Positions 46,027 through 57,204 of a DNA stretch of 64,000 nucleotides are shown piece by piece. Source of the stretch: Syncephalis plumigaleata (lineage: Eukaryota > Zoopagomycota > Zoopagomycetes > Zoopagales > Piptocephalidaceae); contig JAIXMF010000029.1 of NCBI GenBank assembly GCA_025201365.1, forward strand, positions 1-64,000. The letters are read 5' to 3'. The translations under genes and the position numbers were made by a program. Positions within the stretch are counted from its first letter, which is position 1; every line of letters starts with the position of its first letter. The notes below the pieces were generated by a model. It was not told where the DNA came from. It saw only the letters and a program-made list of their open reading frames with translations, and did not search any database.

Positions 46027-47218
46027 TTAGCGAGGACCGTATGCAGCGGCTAATGCAGCCAAAAGACCAATACAATCTTTACTACTCAAAAGTATAGTAG
46101 CTACTTGACGTAGTGAAGTAAAAGCATTTATGGCTTTTTGTAATTTCACTTTATCTAGTTGCGGAACACCACCAGTCCTTTGTTGTATGTACTGCCCTAT
46201 GATCTTGGGGTCGTTGGGTACGATGGCTTGTGGATTCATCCTGGTATTCGGGTTAATCTCATTTGGGATTAATTTGAAAAGCTCCTTATTAAAGCCATTA
46301 CAGTAGTAAGGACTGGTAGTACTGGGGTTGACTCCTTGTGATAAGCTACTAGCTACTAGGGGTGTTCTAGTATTCGGAAGCAATCCTATCGAATCAAAAT
46401 CAACGATAAATGCGGCCAATTGTTCGGGATCCTGTCCTTGCACCATAACATCTACATTTACACGTTAGATAGGTATGATACAACTTGATGACACTTACTC
46501 TTTGCATACAGATCAGTATGTGTTATGCCAGCATTATAGAGGTAAATGGAGCCTATGAGATAGTTAGCGTATGCATTAGATAGCAAAGGTAAATAGCTTA
46601 CCCTTAAGTAGTTGCGGCATGACTCGATTAATGCTTATAAGCTGATCTGCGTAGTTTTTCGTGGGAATGTATTCCTCTAGTTTTATACCATCAATGTAGC
46701 GGTAAATGAAACAGTTTCCTGCAAGCCCCTCAGGAATTTTGAAGCTTTCCACTGGTAATGCCACGTAATTACGGTACTCCACATTGATTCCTTTAAGATT
46801 ATCTCGAGCATATTCAAGCCTCTTTTATGTAAACGTAAGTAGTAGTAGTAGAACAGATGACATTTACTATACTTACATCAAATGCCATTTTTTCTTCATC
46901 CTCAAAGGTACATTTCATAAATCCAAGCTGATTATTGTATTTGACCGTGGCAAAGCTAAGATCATCCGTTCCACCACCAAACCACTGCAGTTGTAGCTGC
47001 CCATTACTTGCTGCTGCTACTTTATTCATGTATTGGCGACCATACGAGTGTGGGTTATCTGGTCCTATAAATACGTGTTTGTATTAGAATTGAACAAATA
47101 TTTAGATTGTTATATTACCAGCCAGACGACCCTCAATTGCTTGTGTTTGCGTGGCGCATGATATCAGCACCAATACTGCGGTTATCGCCAATGTCGTTTG
47201 CTGAAGTAGTGAACGCAT
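46027..47218 (-). CDS. Secreted protein-kinase-like protein
   Basis: Five exons on the minus strand (47218-47119, 47064-46877, 46821-46602, 46552-46499, 46451-46027) give 328 residues. Residues 1-27 form a signal peptide (LLQQTTLAITAVLVLISCAT). The rest has the landmarks of a kinase fold. GFMKCTFEDEEK contains a candidate ATP lysine (Lys84). The hinge region is FIYRYIDGIKLEEYI. The catalytic loop is HTDLYAKN (His181, Asp183, Asn188, formed across a splice junction), followed by IVDFDS, where DFG reads DFD (205-207). The key Lys, Asp, Asn and Asp are all present, so catalysis is conceivable. A secreted, extracellular or lumenal kinase or an effector role is inferred. I cannot name the family. 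Confidence 0.75.
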
Positions 47219-47998
47219 GATATTCCAGATATCAAGTGGAAACTAAAGGTAGAGCAGTGATAGAGAGAGAGAGAGAGAGAGAGAAGATGCTTGATGGTTG
47301 ATGGTTAATGGTTAATGGTTAATGGTTGATGCAAGTAGAACAGCAATATTGTCGTCTCTATTTATGTCTCGACGATTCTGACTTGTCAACCTTCTATTCT
47401 ATCGGATATAACAATGTTTCATTTACAAAACGTGTATTACTAACGGAATAATTCCGACTACACGTGTGGGTTGGCATTACCAGTATAATAACCGCTAAAG
47501 TGTTTTGTTTTTATTTATGATGTGTATATTTAATTTAATATTTCATCCTACCTCGGATGCAGCAATGTTTCAATTACAATTGGCGCTAAAGGCAAGGATA
47601 AAACATTGCACGAGACCGTTTGCTATTAATGGTGCCCTTATTACGAGAAAGATACTTATTTAAGCCAACCTAGTATTAGTTAGCATGTCCAAGTGATGAT
47701 ACTATGTATTATCCGTTTTAACTGATGGTGAATATACACGATGGATGAATATATACTTGAGTTTAAAAAATGGAAATCTGCTGAGTTTTCTGGTCATATA
47801 ATCATTTCATTGAATGACTTGTGGTGATGATGATGATGCTAATGATAAGGGCTTAACCATTCGAAAGGGCCACGTCACCATCCCTTATTCCTTTTATTCT
47901 CACATACCCGCACCCGTACCCGCGCAAACACATATCGTCGCTTTGTCTATTGCTTTCTACTTGCTACTCGGAAAGGTACATCTTTTGTCTTGTCTAAA
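47219..47998. other. Spacer between divergent genes with simple repeats
   Basis: 780 bases between two divergent start codons. A GA run (about 47263-47284) is followed by a tandem of a 7-bp unit GGTTAAT/GGTTGAT (47291-47330) in the 5' leader or promoter of the secreted-kinase-like gene. A GATGAT run lies near 47826-47838. CT-rich sequence precedes the M3 peptidase start. Confidence 0.6.
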
Positions 47999-50900
47999 AT
48001 GACCGTTACATCTACAACTACCAAGGAGGGGCTGATTAACTTCCAGTTGACCTCAGCTCAAGTTCAAGAATTGGGCAACAACATCATTGAACATAGTCGC
48101 AAGGTGTATGATAGCGTGGCTGCTGTATCAGATGCCGATAGCAATTTCCATACTGTGATCCGTCCTCTGGCAGAGCTGGAGAACTGGTCTTCTGCCGAGG
48201 AGAATGTCGTTACGTTCTTGCAGTATGTATCGGCCGACAAAGCACTACGCGATGTCTCGATGGAGGTTGACAAGCAACTGCAGGAATTCTCGATTGAAAG
48301 CGGCATGCGAGTCGATCTGTATAAACGCGTGCAAGCAGCGCGTGCCAATACACCGGCCGATGCCTCGGATCTATCGGACGAGGACCGCCGCCTATTCGAT
48401 AAGATTGAATTGGATTTTAAGCGCAATGGTCTTGCCCTATCCGAAGGTGATCGCGAGAAATTAAAGGAAATCAAACAGCAGCTTGCCAAGCTTAGCATTG
48501 ATTTCTCGCGCCGTATTAATGAAGATGTGACAAGTATCGCAGTGGATGAAGCGGAACTCGACGGTATGCCAAAGGATTGGATCGAGGGTCTCGCCAAGAA
48601 CGATGCAGGCCAACGTATTGTTACCATGAAATATCCAGACTTTTTCCCGTGTACGTAACTGACCAGATATTACTTGAGAATGATAAACCACTAATACAAG
48701 CGATTGTCCAGTGATGAAACTATGCAAGGTCGAGGAAACACGCAAGAAAGTGTTTTTCACCAATGAAACACGATGCCATGAAAATGTCGCCACTTTGGAA
48801 GAGGTATGTTAATGCATACTGGCATTATTAGCAAGCTAACCTGTCCATCAATCAATCCATATAGGCCATTAAACTGCGCAAGGAAGCAGCCAAGGTAAGC
48901 GAACGTGATATAAATAAATAAAATATAGACTATTGATTAGCGCTGACATTTCCATGATTATAATAATCAATAGCTATTGGGATACGATAATCATGCTGCC
49001 TTTAAATTGGAGGTTAAGATGGCCAAAAACGTGCCAGCAGTTACTTCGGTAAGTTAGCAATCACAATGGTTTAGCGTATTAGTCAGACAAACGTATGCAG
49101 TACTAATTGATAAATGATGCCCATTAATAGTTCTTGTCCGATTTGCGTAAGCGTCTTTACGTATTGGCAGAGAAGGAGCTTGAAGTGCTTCGTGATGTTA
49201 AAAAGGTAATTAGTTCTCCTTGATTCCTTTTGCGAACAGCATCACTAATAATAAGCGTAGAGAGAGAAAGAGTCGCTAGGACAGACCACCGATGGTCAGA
49301 TTAATGCATGGGACTTTTCGGTATGTCTACATTTTTACGATCATTAGTATTAGAAATAGATTGCTGACATTAACAACTATCATTACTAGTATTATTCTCG
49401 TATGCTAAAAGAAGAAAAGTACAATGTCAACGACGAATTGGTCAAGGAATACTTTTCTATGGCATCCGTTACAGATGGTATGCCATTTATTAATAATTGA
49501 CTATGTTTGTTTATTCCTACTAACACATCTACTAGGTATGCTAAAGATCTACGAGACTGTACTTGGTCTGAAATTCAAGGAAATTCACAGCCCACCCGTC
49601 TGGCATCCTGGTAAATAGGAATGGCATAAATGATGCTGATATGCAATAATGTAGACTAACTAATGACCTTTTATTTCATTAATTATTCATGTAGATGTAC
49701 GTATGTTTGAAGTAGCAGATGCAGCATGTAATGAAGTGATTGGCCACTTTTACTTGGATCTACATCCTCGTGATGGTAAATACACGCATGCTGCTTGCTT
49801 CGGTCTACGTCCAGGTTGCGAGAATAAGAATGGACTACGTACCCTGCCTGCAGCGGCGATGGTGGCCAACTTCTCCAAACCGTAAGTGTAAATGTGAACC
49901 TATAATGGCATAGTGTACTGCCAAATAATGATAACACATGTGTATGTATGTATGTATGTTAGAACGGCCGACAAACCATCTTTACTAAAGCACGATGAAG
50001 TCACGACATTCTTCCATGAATTGGTTAGTATAATATTGGATGTGGCCGCTTGATTATACTAAATGCACATTTACGTTTAGGGCCATGTTATGCATCAGAT
50101 CTGCTCGAAAGTGTACTGGGCACGCTTCCATGGTACTGCAGTGGAGCGCGGTAAGCTGATGCAATAGTTACAATAACGTAATGCAATACTTATTAGCATA
50201 ATATACGTGTAGATTTCGTGGAAGCCCCCTCACAAATGTTGGAGAATGTTAGTGCGATTTCTTATGCTTTTAATAGTATTGCTTACACTGACGATTACTT
50301 TGTTATTAGTGGTGCTGGGACGCGGCAACTCTCGAGAAACTATCCGCTCATTACGTACGCAAGAATGAACCATTGCCGAAGGAATTAATTCAAAAGATGG
50401 TTGAAGCCAAGAATCTTAATGCTGGCCTATTGAATCTGCGTCAAATCTTCTTTGGCACATTTGATATGACATTGCACTCATCGGGTAAGTTTGACTATAT
50501 ATATAAAAGTGAGACGATTAGTTAATGAAAAGTACTAATCCACAAATAGATGAAGTATTGGATTCAACAGAACAATGGTCAAAGATACGTGAGGAGGTCA
50601 CGCTCATTAAGAACATGCCTGTAAGCTAGTATTACAATAATATCATATACAATAGTTATTAATGTTTCCCCTTCCCTAATAGAATACATGGGGTGCATCC
50701 ACATTCGGTCATATTATGGGTGGTTGTAAGTAAATAAGTAGTTTGTACATGCTTATTTATTAATACTGATATATAATTGCTACTACTACTACTACTAGAT
50801 GACGCTGGTTATTATGGCTATCTATGGTCCGAAGTATTCTCGGCTGACATGTTCTTCAGTCGTTTCGAGAAAGAGGGCGTTGAGAATCCAAAGACCGGCA

Positions 50901-51019
50901 TGGACTATCGTAACCATATTTTAAAGCCAGGTGGTAGCATAGATGGCGATCAAATGCTACGCAACTTCCTTGGACGTGATCCAACCATGGACGCTTTCTT
51001 GCGCAGTATTGGCCTGTGA
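47999..51019 (+). CDS. Saccharolysin / thimet-type oligopeptidase (M3 family)
   Basis: Sixteen exons give about 668 residues: 47999-48650, 48712-48803, 48865-48894, 48974-49048, 49131-49206, 49264-49319, 49390-49477, 49536-49610, 49695-49881, 49963-50023, 50081-50150, 50213-50247, 50310-50484, 50550-50620, 50683-50725, 50799-51019. The zinc site HELGH (residues 462-466) is encoded across an intron. It is followed by [15 protein letters not shown], which holds the third zinc ligand Glu, and [17 protein letters not shown] with substrate-binding tyrosines. Length and motifs match M3 oligopeptidases, which cut peptides of up to about 17 residues in the cytosol or mitochondrial intermembrane space. 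No targeting peptide is evident. It is the most finely split gene here, with exons down to 30 nt. A transposon end begins 43 bp after the stop. Confidence 0.96.
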
Positions 51020-51061
51020 GTTCCACCGTAAGCTGAGTGGCGATGAGAAGTGTGAGAATAC

Positions 51062-52255
51062 TACAGTGTTTTTCCATCCAATTTGCGCATTTATCCTTTA
51101 ACATGTGCAGTTTATTAATAAAACGATTTGCACAGCTGTTAACACCGTCTTCGCATTGCTATTATCATTGAGTAGTTGTCATTGCCCTAGCAGTTGAGGG
51201 AGATGTTAATGATCGCTATATCATCTATTGCAATTAGTGATAATTAATAATAGACACATTGATAGAACTTACATATCTTGGATGCAAAGCGATAACAATC
51301 ACGGATAAGTTGCTTTCTGTTGTTTGATCCTCGTTGTTGCACTGATTCTCCTTTTCTTTGAACCTTTGGAGTTGTGCCACTTTGATGCATTGATCCTTTT
51401 CTTGAGCACCTGAAGGTAACACCACTGACTAAATGTATCTAGAGGTATACGTAATCCTCCTTTTTTTGAGCATCTGAAGGTAGCAACACTAATGAAATGT
51501 ATCTATAGGTATACATAATCCTTTCTGAGATGCGCTCCTTATTGCTCATTATTACTCCCCTGTCACTCCTGCATCATGAGATTGGTGTTTATGTTGGTAT
51601 TACAGCCATGTCCCTTCAACACTCATCATAGTTTCAATATTGAATATTGTTACATTATCCACTATAAATATGGGTCCTATTTTGTACGAACTGAATAAAC
51701 TTATCTTCATCTTCCAGTTCAATCGTCCCTATTACACTCTACTTACACTACCTTATTGTATATCGCCTACACGTTGTGCTTGAGCAAATCGAGCAACCAT
51801 AGCTCCCACACTATCAATGAGAAAGTGTCCTACTACTTGTCATGATCCCTTACGGTAAGTATACCTCATTGCACTTTGATATTTATTACAATATACTAAC
51901 TCATTATTCTACTAGATGCACACATCGAAACAATGATTAAGAGGACATGCAAGTTAAAGGATTCGAGTATCGTTTGTGGAATCGGGGTTATGGTTGCTCG
52001 TCTGGATTTCATTCATATCACCAACTGCCTTCGTAGTGGAACCGATGTTCCAACACACCCTCATCCAAGTGTCGTTGCTTCCAATCATTCAAGATCAAGG
52101 AGGACAAGACCAAGAGGAACCAAACAACAAATAACAAATTAACCGCGGTGGTTATCGCCAATTATTCCGCTTAAAAATACGTAAGTGTTAACATCATCAT
52201 TATTTATTCATAAAACAAAAGGCTAACTGCGCAAATTGGATGGAAAAAGCCTGTA
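51062..52255 (+). mobile_element. 1.2-kb relative of the MITE family (TA, inverted termini)
   Basis: The left end (TACAGTGTTTTTCCATCCAA) and right end (TTGGATGGAAAAAGCCTGTA) match the 232-bp MITEs, and similarity continues inward for about 90 bp on the left and 50 bp on the right. The middle about 1 kb is not in the MITEs. It includes a direct duplication of about 60 bp (51398-51458 and 51463-51523, sharing CTGAAGGTA and AATGTATCTA), a TATAAATA/AATAAA-bearing stretch near 51660-51700, and a frame at 51933-52142 with no transposase motif. It is either a decayed parent or a MITE enlarged by insertions. A minus-strand stretch reading NNRKQLIRDCYRFAS at about 51290-51340 might be a helix-turn-helix remnant. 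Confidence 0.75.
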
Positions 52256-52372
52256 TTTTCGATTGAATAAATTACTTCTCCCACCTCCTCTCTTCCTCTT
52301 CTCTGTTTACCTATTGATTCCTAGTATATACGCTTTATATTGTTCATTGGCACGTTGTTCACTTTAATCAAT

Positions 52373-53976
52373 ATGGCTAATGTTGCAACTGATAGTCAGG
52401 ATCTATTGAATAGTGACGAGCATACCGTGACAGCGGTAGATGTGTTGCAAGCACAAGCTGAATTGGAACGCGAGGCTGCCGACGTATTACCAGGACGATT
52501 TGATCAGTGCACCCGGTCACTAGGACCAACACGTCAAAGTGCTTATGCCTGTCTAACATGCTCTCCCACCGAGCCACGCGGTATATGTTACGCGTGTAGT
52601 ATTGCTTGTCATTCCGAACATAATCTAGTTGAACTATTTGAACGTCGTCGATTTCTATGTGACTGTGCCACAGACATGCCTAAGGGTAATGGTTGTCAGA
52701 TAGAAACTATCACTCGCGGTAAAGCAGCAACAGCAACAGAAACAGCAACAGATACATCGAGTAATGCAGACGAAGCAAGAGATAAAATCACTATCCTACC
52801 ACGTAATCGATATGATCATAATTATTTAGGTCGATTCTGTCGGTAATATCTATTCATATAGTGGTAATCATTTATTGAGATTACTTACAAGTGTTAATTA
52901 TCTATTTAGTTGTGACAAGGAGTACAATCCTGATATAGAAGCGGGCACCATGTATCAATGTGCTGTATGCGAGGATTGGTTCCATGATCAGTGTATTGAT
53001 GGGGTATGTGTAAGCCATTAGAAGCAGTAGAACAATAGAAATACTAATATGAATGTTGTATGTAATAATAGCTACCACAGCAAACAGATAGATTTGAAGA
53101 GTTTTGCTGTAAAGCCTGTATAGAACGCTTACCATTATTAACTTGTTACGCTCTACAAAATGATGATGATGATGATGATGATAACTTGATGGAAATGAAG
53201 AATCCTACAGATAACAGGAAACGATTCCATACGAGTGATGAATTGAATGATACAGACTTGACTATTAAACGAGTTAAAGTTGAATCAACTGAGGAAGTAA
53301 CAACGAGTACAACAGCAATAGTAAAGTCATGTCCATGGACAGATGAAGCAAAGCGTAAATTTACCACTATACAACCAATACGTGACTATTTCTTCGCTAC
53401 TGGTTGGCGTGATCAATTATGTCGATGTCAAAAGGTAAGAAGGCATTACTATTAATACATACTTGATTAATTACATTAACAATGATAATATTGAATAAGT
53501 GTATGGACATCTATCAACATGAAGATATTGCTTATTTATTAGCTATAGAGGATGCATATGAACCAGAAAAGGATGAGGATTCAAGTAAGTGATTACTTTA
53601 CTGTAATATAGAACCTAGTTAATCAACCATCACGCTATTCCATAGATGCTTCTCTATTTGATTTGGGTATGCAGAAACTAGCGAGTATGGATCGTACTCA
53701 GGCTATTAATGGTCTAATGGCATATAATCAGTTATGGTAAGTAGTCATACTTATGTTCTTTGTATTACAATACTAATTATACAATCTATACTTAGTGGAG
53801 AGATCAAGTCATTCCTCGGTGAATTTGCGTCTACCGGTAAAATAGTAACAAAAACTGATGTAGAAGCATTCTTTGCTGTAAGTAATTTTATTATCAATAT
53901 TACCCTTATATGTATTTCACCTATACTAAGATTGTTTGCTACGACGTACAATTAGGAGAAAATGAGAAAGTTCTAA
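52373..53976 (+). CDS. UBR7: UBR7-type protein (UBR box plus PHD finger)
   Basis: Seven exons (52373-52842, 52910-53003, 53072-53434, 53500-53584, 53646-53736, 53796-53877, 53956-53976) give 401 residues. The UBR box (about residues 47-105) has CTRSLGPTRQSAYACLTC, RGICYACSIACHSEHNL and RRFLCDC. A PHD-type finger follows after residue 150: FCRCDKEYNP, MYQCAVCEDWFHDQC and EFCCKAC. The helical C-terminal part (IRDYFFATGWRDQLCRC and GEIKSFLGEFASTGKIVTK) is also typical of UBR7. Human UBR7 is a nuclear N-recognin-family E3 ligase acting on histone H2B; the role here is inferred by orthology. Zinc ligands appear intact. The final 7-codon exon is the least certain part. Confidence 0.92.
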
Positions 53977-54148
53977 AAGGGGATATGTGAATGATGTTGA
54001 CAGCAAGCAATATTCCCTTTCTTTGTACAAGCCAGTAGTAAATAAATCTTTATCCTTGCTCAATAGCGATCTATCCTTCATGGATGTAGTGTATAGTAGT
54101 GTATGATGTATCTTCAATGATATATACGTATATATCTAGTCGTTTACA

Positions 54149-55209
54149 CTATTCTACCATTGTTTCTAGTTTGATTTTTAGTTTTGCTTCTTTCATTGCT
54201 CGATAAGTAGCAACAACACGATCACGTTCTGTGGTTAGAATTCGTCTAGTAGCCGGATTCATCGACTTTAATCGTTGTCGATGACGTGCTCGTGTCTCAT
54301 AGACTATCGTGTCTGCTTGTGTTTTCGTTGTGGTTGCTGTTGTTGTAGTAGTGGCTGTATTCGCAGATGATTGAACGTGTGCTTTTATGGCAACCATTGC
54401 TGCTGCATTACCGCGTAGTTTAGGCTTTACAGTCAGTGTAGGTGGCTGTTGTACGACTTCACCAAATGAGATATTATCACGTAAATCAGAGAAATCTAAC
54501 TGTTGTTTATCTGCTTCTATTTTCTCCTTTTTACGCTGTTCTTTTTCTTTAAGCTTGGCACGCCATCTACATTGTAATGTTTAGTGATTAACTAGCTAGC
54601 TAATTAGGGTCATAATAATGCTTACCGCTTTTTACGATCAGTCTTTGCTTGACTTTCCGTGTTTATTTCTAAAATTTGTTTACGCGTCTCATTCTTTAAT
54701 CGTCTAGTGTGACAGTATAGGTTATTCATGTTATTCATTCATTTATACTACAATGATGACTATCTTACCGTGTATAATCATTATAGGTTTCACCTGCTCG
54801 CATTTTAAATGATTCCTGCTTATCCTTCATCTCTTGTGTAGCTGATGATGATGATGATGATGCTGCTGCTGAGGATGATGGTTTTACTGAAGCATCCACC
54901 TCTTGCTTCTTCTTTAATTGTGCCTTTTGCAATAACATCATACGGAATGATCGCGGATAATCCGCCATATCCTTCAAGCTATGTCCTAATATCTCTTCAT
55001 CCTGATGTTTACTCTTAAACTTTTGCTTTTTCTGTTGTCGTTTCGTACGCTGTGATACCGTCACAGTGGGTGGTAGATCCAGTCTACCAATGAACAATAG
55101 TAATAATAACTTAGTCTACTTTTCATAACTCGTAATCAGTAGCCACTTACGTTTCCTTGTCATTCGTCTGACTTGTCGCAATACGATTATGCTTTCGTTT
55201 AGTAGGCAT
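54149..55209 (-). CDS. CCDC137-like basic (nucleolar) protein
   Basis: Four exons on the minus strand (55209-55151, 55083-54769, 54703-54626, 54566-54149) give 289 residues. The protein is very basic and mostly helical: PTKRKHNRI at the N-terminus, then RQQKKQKFKSKHQ, FKMRAGETYNDYTRRLKNET, and a conserved block DNISFGEVVQPPTLTVKPK. It ends with helices including RDRVVATYRAMKEAKLKIK. The MRAGE-x-x-x-D-x-x-RR and FGEV-(V)-x-x-PP patterns resemble the CCDC137 family of nucleolar/chromosome-periphery proteins. I assign it to that family with moderate confidence. It shares a 259-bp divergent promoter region with the PQ-loop gene. Poly-Ser/Ala occurs at residues about 80-95. Confidence 0.75.
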
Positions 55210-55468
55210 ACTGACAACTAGACACAATCCAGGGTGAAGAGTAGTAAAAGAAGAAAGCGTTGTGTATCGAATTGAATATGTGCTTTTTTTACGTCAAAAC
55301 AAAAAAAACACATTCACTCACTGATTTATAACCACTATTCGTCAATCTTGCTGCAGCAACGCATTATACTCTCCTCCTTTTCCCCTTATTCTATTACCTT
55401 CGTCATCTGTCACATTATCCTTCATCCGTATTAGCGGTACTTCGTCTACTATCCTATTTACTAGCACC

Positions 55469-56843
55469 ATGTCACAACCAGACTGGGACACTGTACTGAA
55501 GAACTTTGAAGCAGGAGTTAATTGTAGTACTACGCACAATGTATCCGCATTTGCTCTGGGGCTATTCATTTGCCTTGGTATGTTTGTGTCGTATCTACCA
55601 CAGCACTACAAGATTATCAAGTCGGGCACAAGTGAAGGATTCAATCCATGGTTCCTATTGCTAGGGTGTTTGGGTGCCTGGAGCAACGTTGTCAATATAG
55701 TACTCTTACAGTGGGATGTTATCGGTTGCTGTACCACAGTGGTAAGTTTGTCTATAGTCATTATATATATATACGCACACGCTTGTAATAACCGATAAAC
55801 ACGGTCTCGAATAGACACTGGGCACCTGTATAGAACATATATTGGGAATCATCCAGATTGTTATTCAATGGATGATGTTTATTATAGTGTATCCTTTTAT
55901 TGCTTTAACTGCTATACATTCACTCCTATGAGGATAGAGGGTTATACCATTTAACTTATCGTATAGATTTATATTGTTTCTTATCTACTTTCCAGTGAGA
56001 AAGAGATATGTACATCGTATTCATTTGCCACTAGATGAGGAAGAAGAGGACGAAGACGAGCATCATTCAGTGGAAACAGCCACACTTACCGCTAATAATA
56101 ATAATAATCCATTAGTCGATGATTATTCTATCAGTCCACTTGGACTATCAAACGAATGGCGCACCTCTTTGTATATTGCCGCTGCTGTAGCTGTTCACTT
56201 TAGCATTACCCTTATTACTAGTATTGTACTATTATCTAACAACGGTGCACGTCATCCGGAAACTCGTCAATGGGCCGGTCTACTCGGTGTATTTAGTATG
56301 TTGGTGGCCACCATCCAGTATCTACCGCAGATATGGACAACGTGGCGAGCCAAGGTAAATACTACCGAATGGTTTAGCGTAACATGATCATCTAACCCTA
56401 TAGTAGGCGGTGGGCGCACTTAGCATTCCAATGATGCTTATCCAGACACCAGGCAAGTAATGATGCGTGATTGATGAAAGTAGTGCATGCGTATTAACAC
56501 ATTAATGCATACAGGATCTTTTGTCTTTGTCTATACGCTTGCCTCAAGAGAGGGCACCAACTGGACCACCTGGATCACCTATCTTGTTAGTGGATGTTTA
56601 CAAGGCGTCCTGCTAACCCTATGCGTGATATGGCATCGACGTGAACAACGACGCATCAAGTCGGCCACGTCAGATGATACCTCGAGCGATAGCAGCAATG
56701 ATCTAGACGCATCGGTGGATTCTATCAATCAAACACGCGTAGAGAACGACGACGACAACAACGACAACAACAACGAAGAAGCGGCGATATTAGACGAGAA
56801 CAGACCGACAAATGATTCAGAGGCACAACCTTTGTTATCCTAG
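55469..56843 (+). CDS. PQ-loop repeat transporter
   Basis: Five exons (55469-55741, 55815-55888, 55967-56354, 56407-56452, 56515-56843) give 369 residues. There are seven predicted membrane segments with two PQ motifs, SYLPQHYKII (Pro44-Gln45) and QYLPQIWTTWR (about Pro236-Gln237), the signature of vacuolar/lysosomal PQ-loop exporters of amino acids such as cystine and lysine. The loop between the two halves carries an acidic stretch (DEEEEDEDEHH). The cytosolic C-tail is Ser/Asp/Asn-rich. The fourth intron begins GCAAGT at 56453, giving a GC-AG intron; no nearby GT keeps the frame. Substrate is unknown. It may share a bidirectional promoter with the CCDC137-like gene. Confidence 0.9.
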
Positions 56844-57204
56844 TGTATGCACCACTTGATATGTAAATAGGCTGCTCGTTTTTGATTGGCTTAATAAATA
56901 ACATCACGTGATTATAATCCAAATCATATCCTTGGTGATTGTTTTGATGTTGTTTTGCTCCCCACATACACTCACCACTCATTCATTCATTGACTCACTT
57001 ACTCACGTACACACACGCACACATACGCGCATACACACATCTATCTTCTTTTACTATTTGATCTGACCATACACATTTCCGTATGCATCCCCTTTTCTTC
57101 GTATTTTGATTTCACATCTTACTACATCGAAACCATTACGTTTATCTTTGAATTGTAGAGGATTGTACCCGATCTTGTTTATTTTAATCGCATACTCCAC
57201 TGAA
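56844..57204. other. Spacer upstream of DSN1
   Basis: 361 bases with an ACAC-rich repeat (57006-57040) and CT-rich sequence before the DSN1 start. No ORF of note. Confidence 0.5.

Noticed and set aside
51640-51740. Possible solo LTR inside the 1.2-kb MITE-like element (TATAAATA, AATAAA, end ...ATTACA)
   Set aside because: No matching TG start with a flanking target duplication could be found, so the boundaries cannot be supported.
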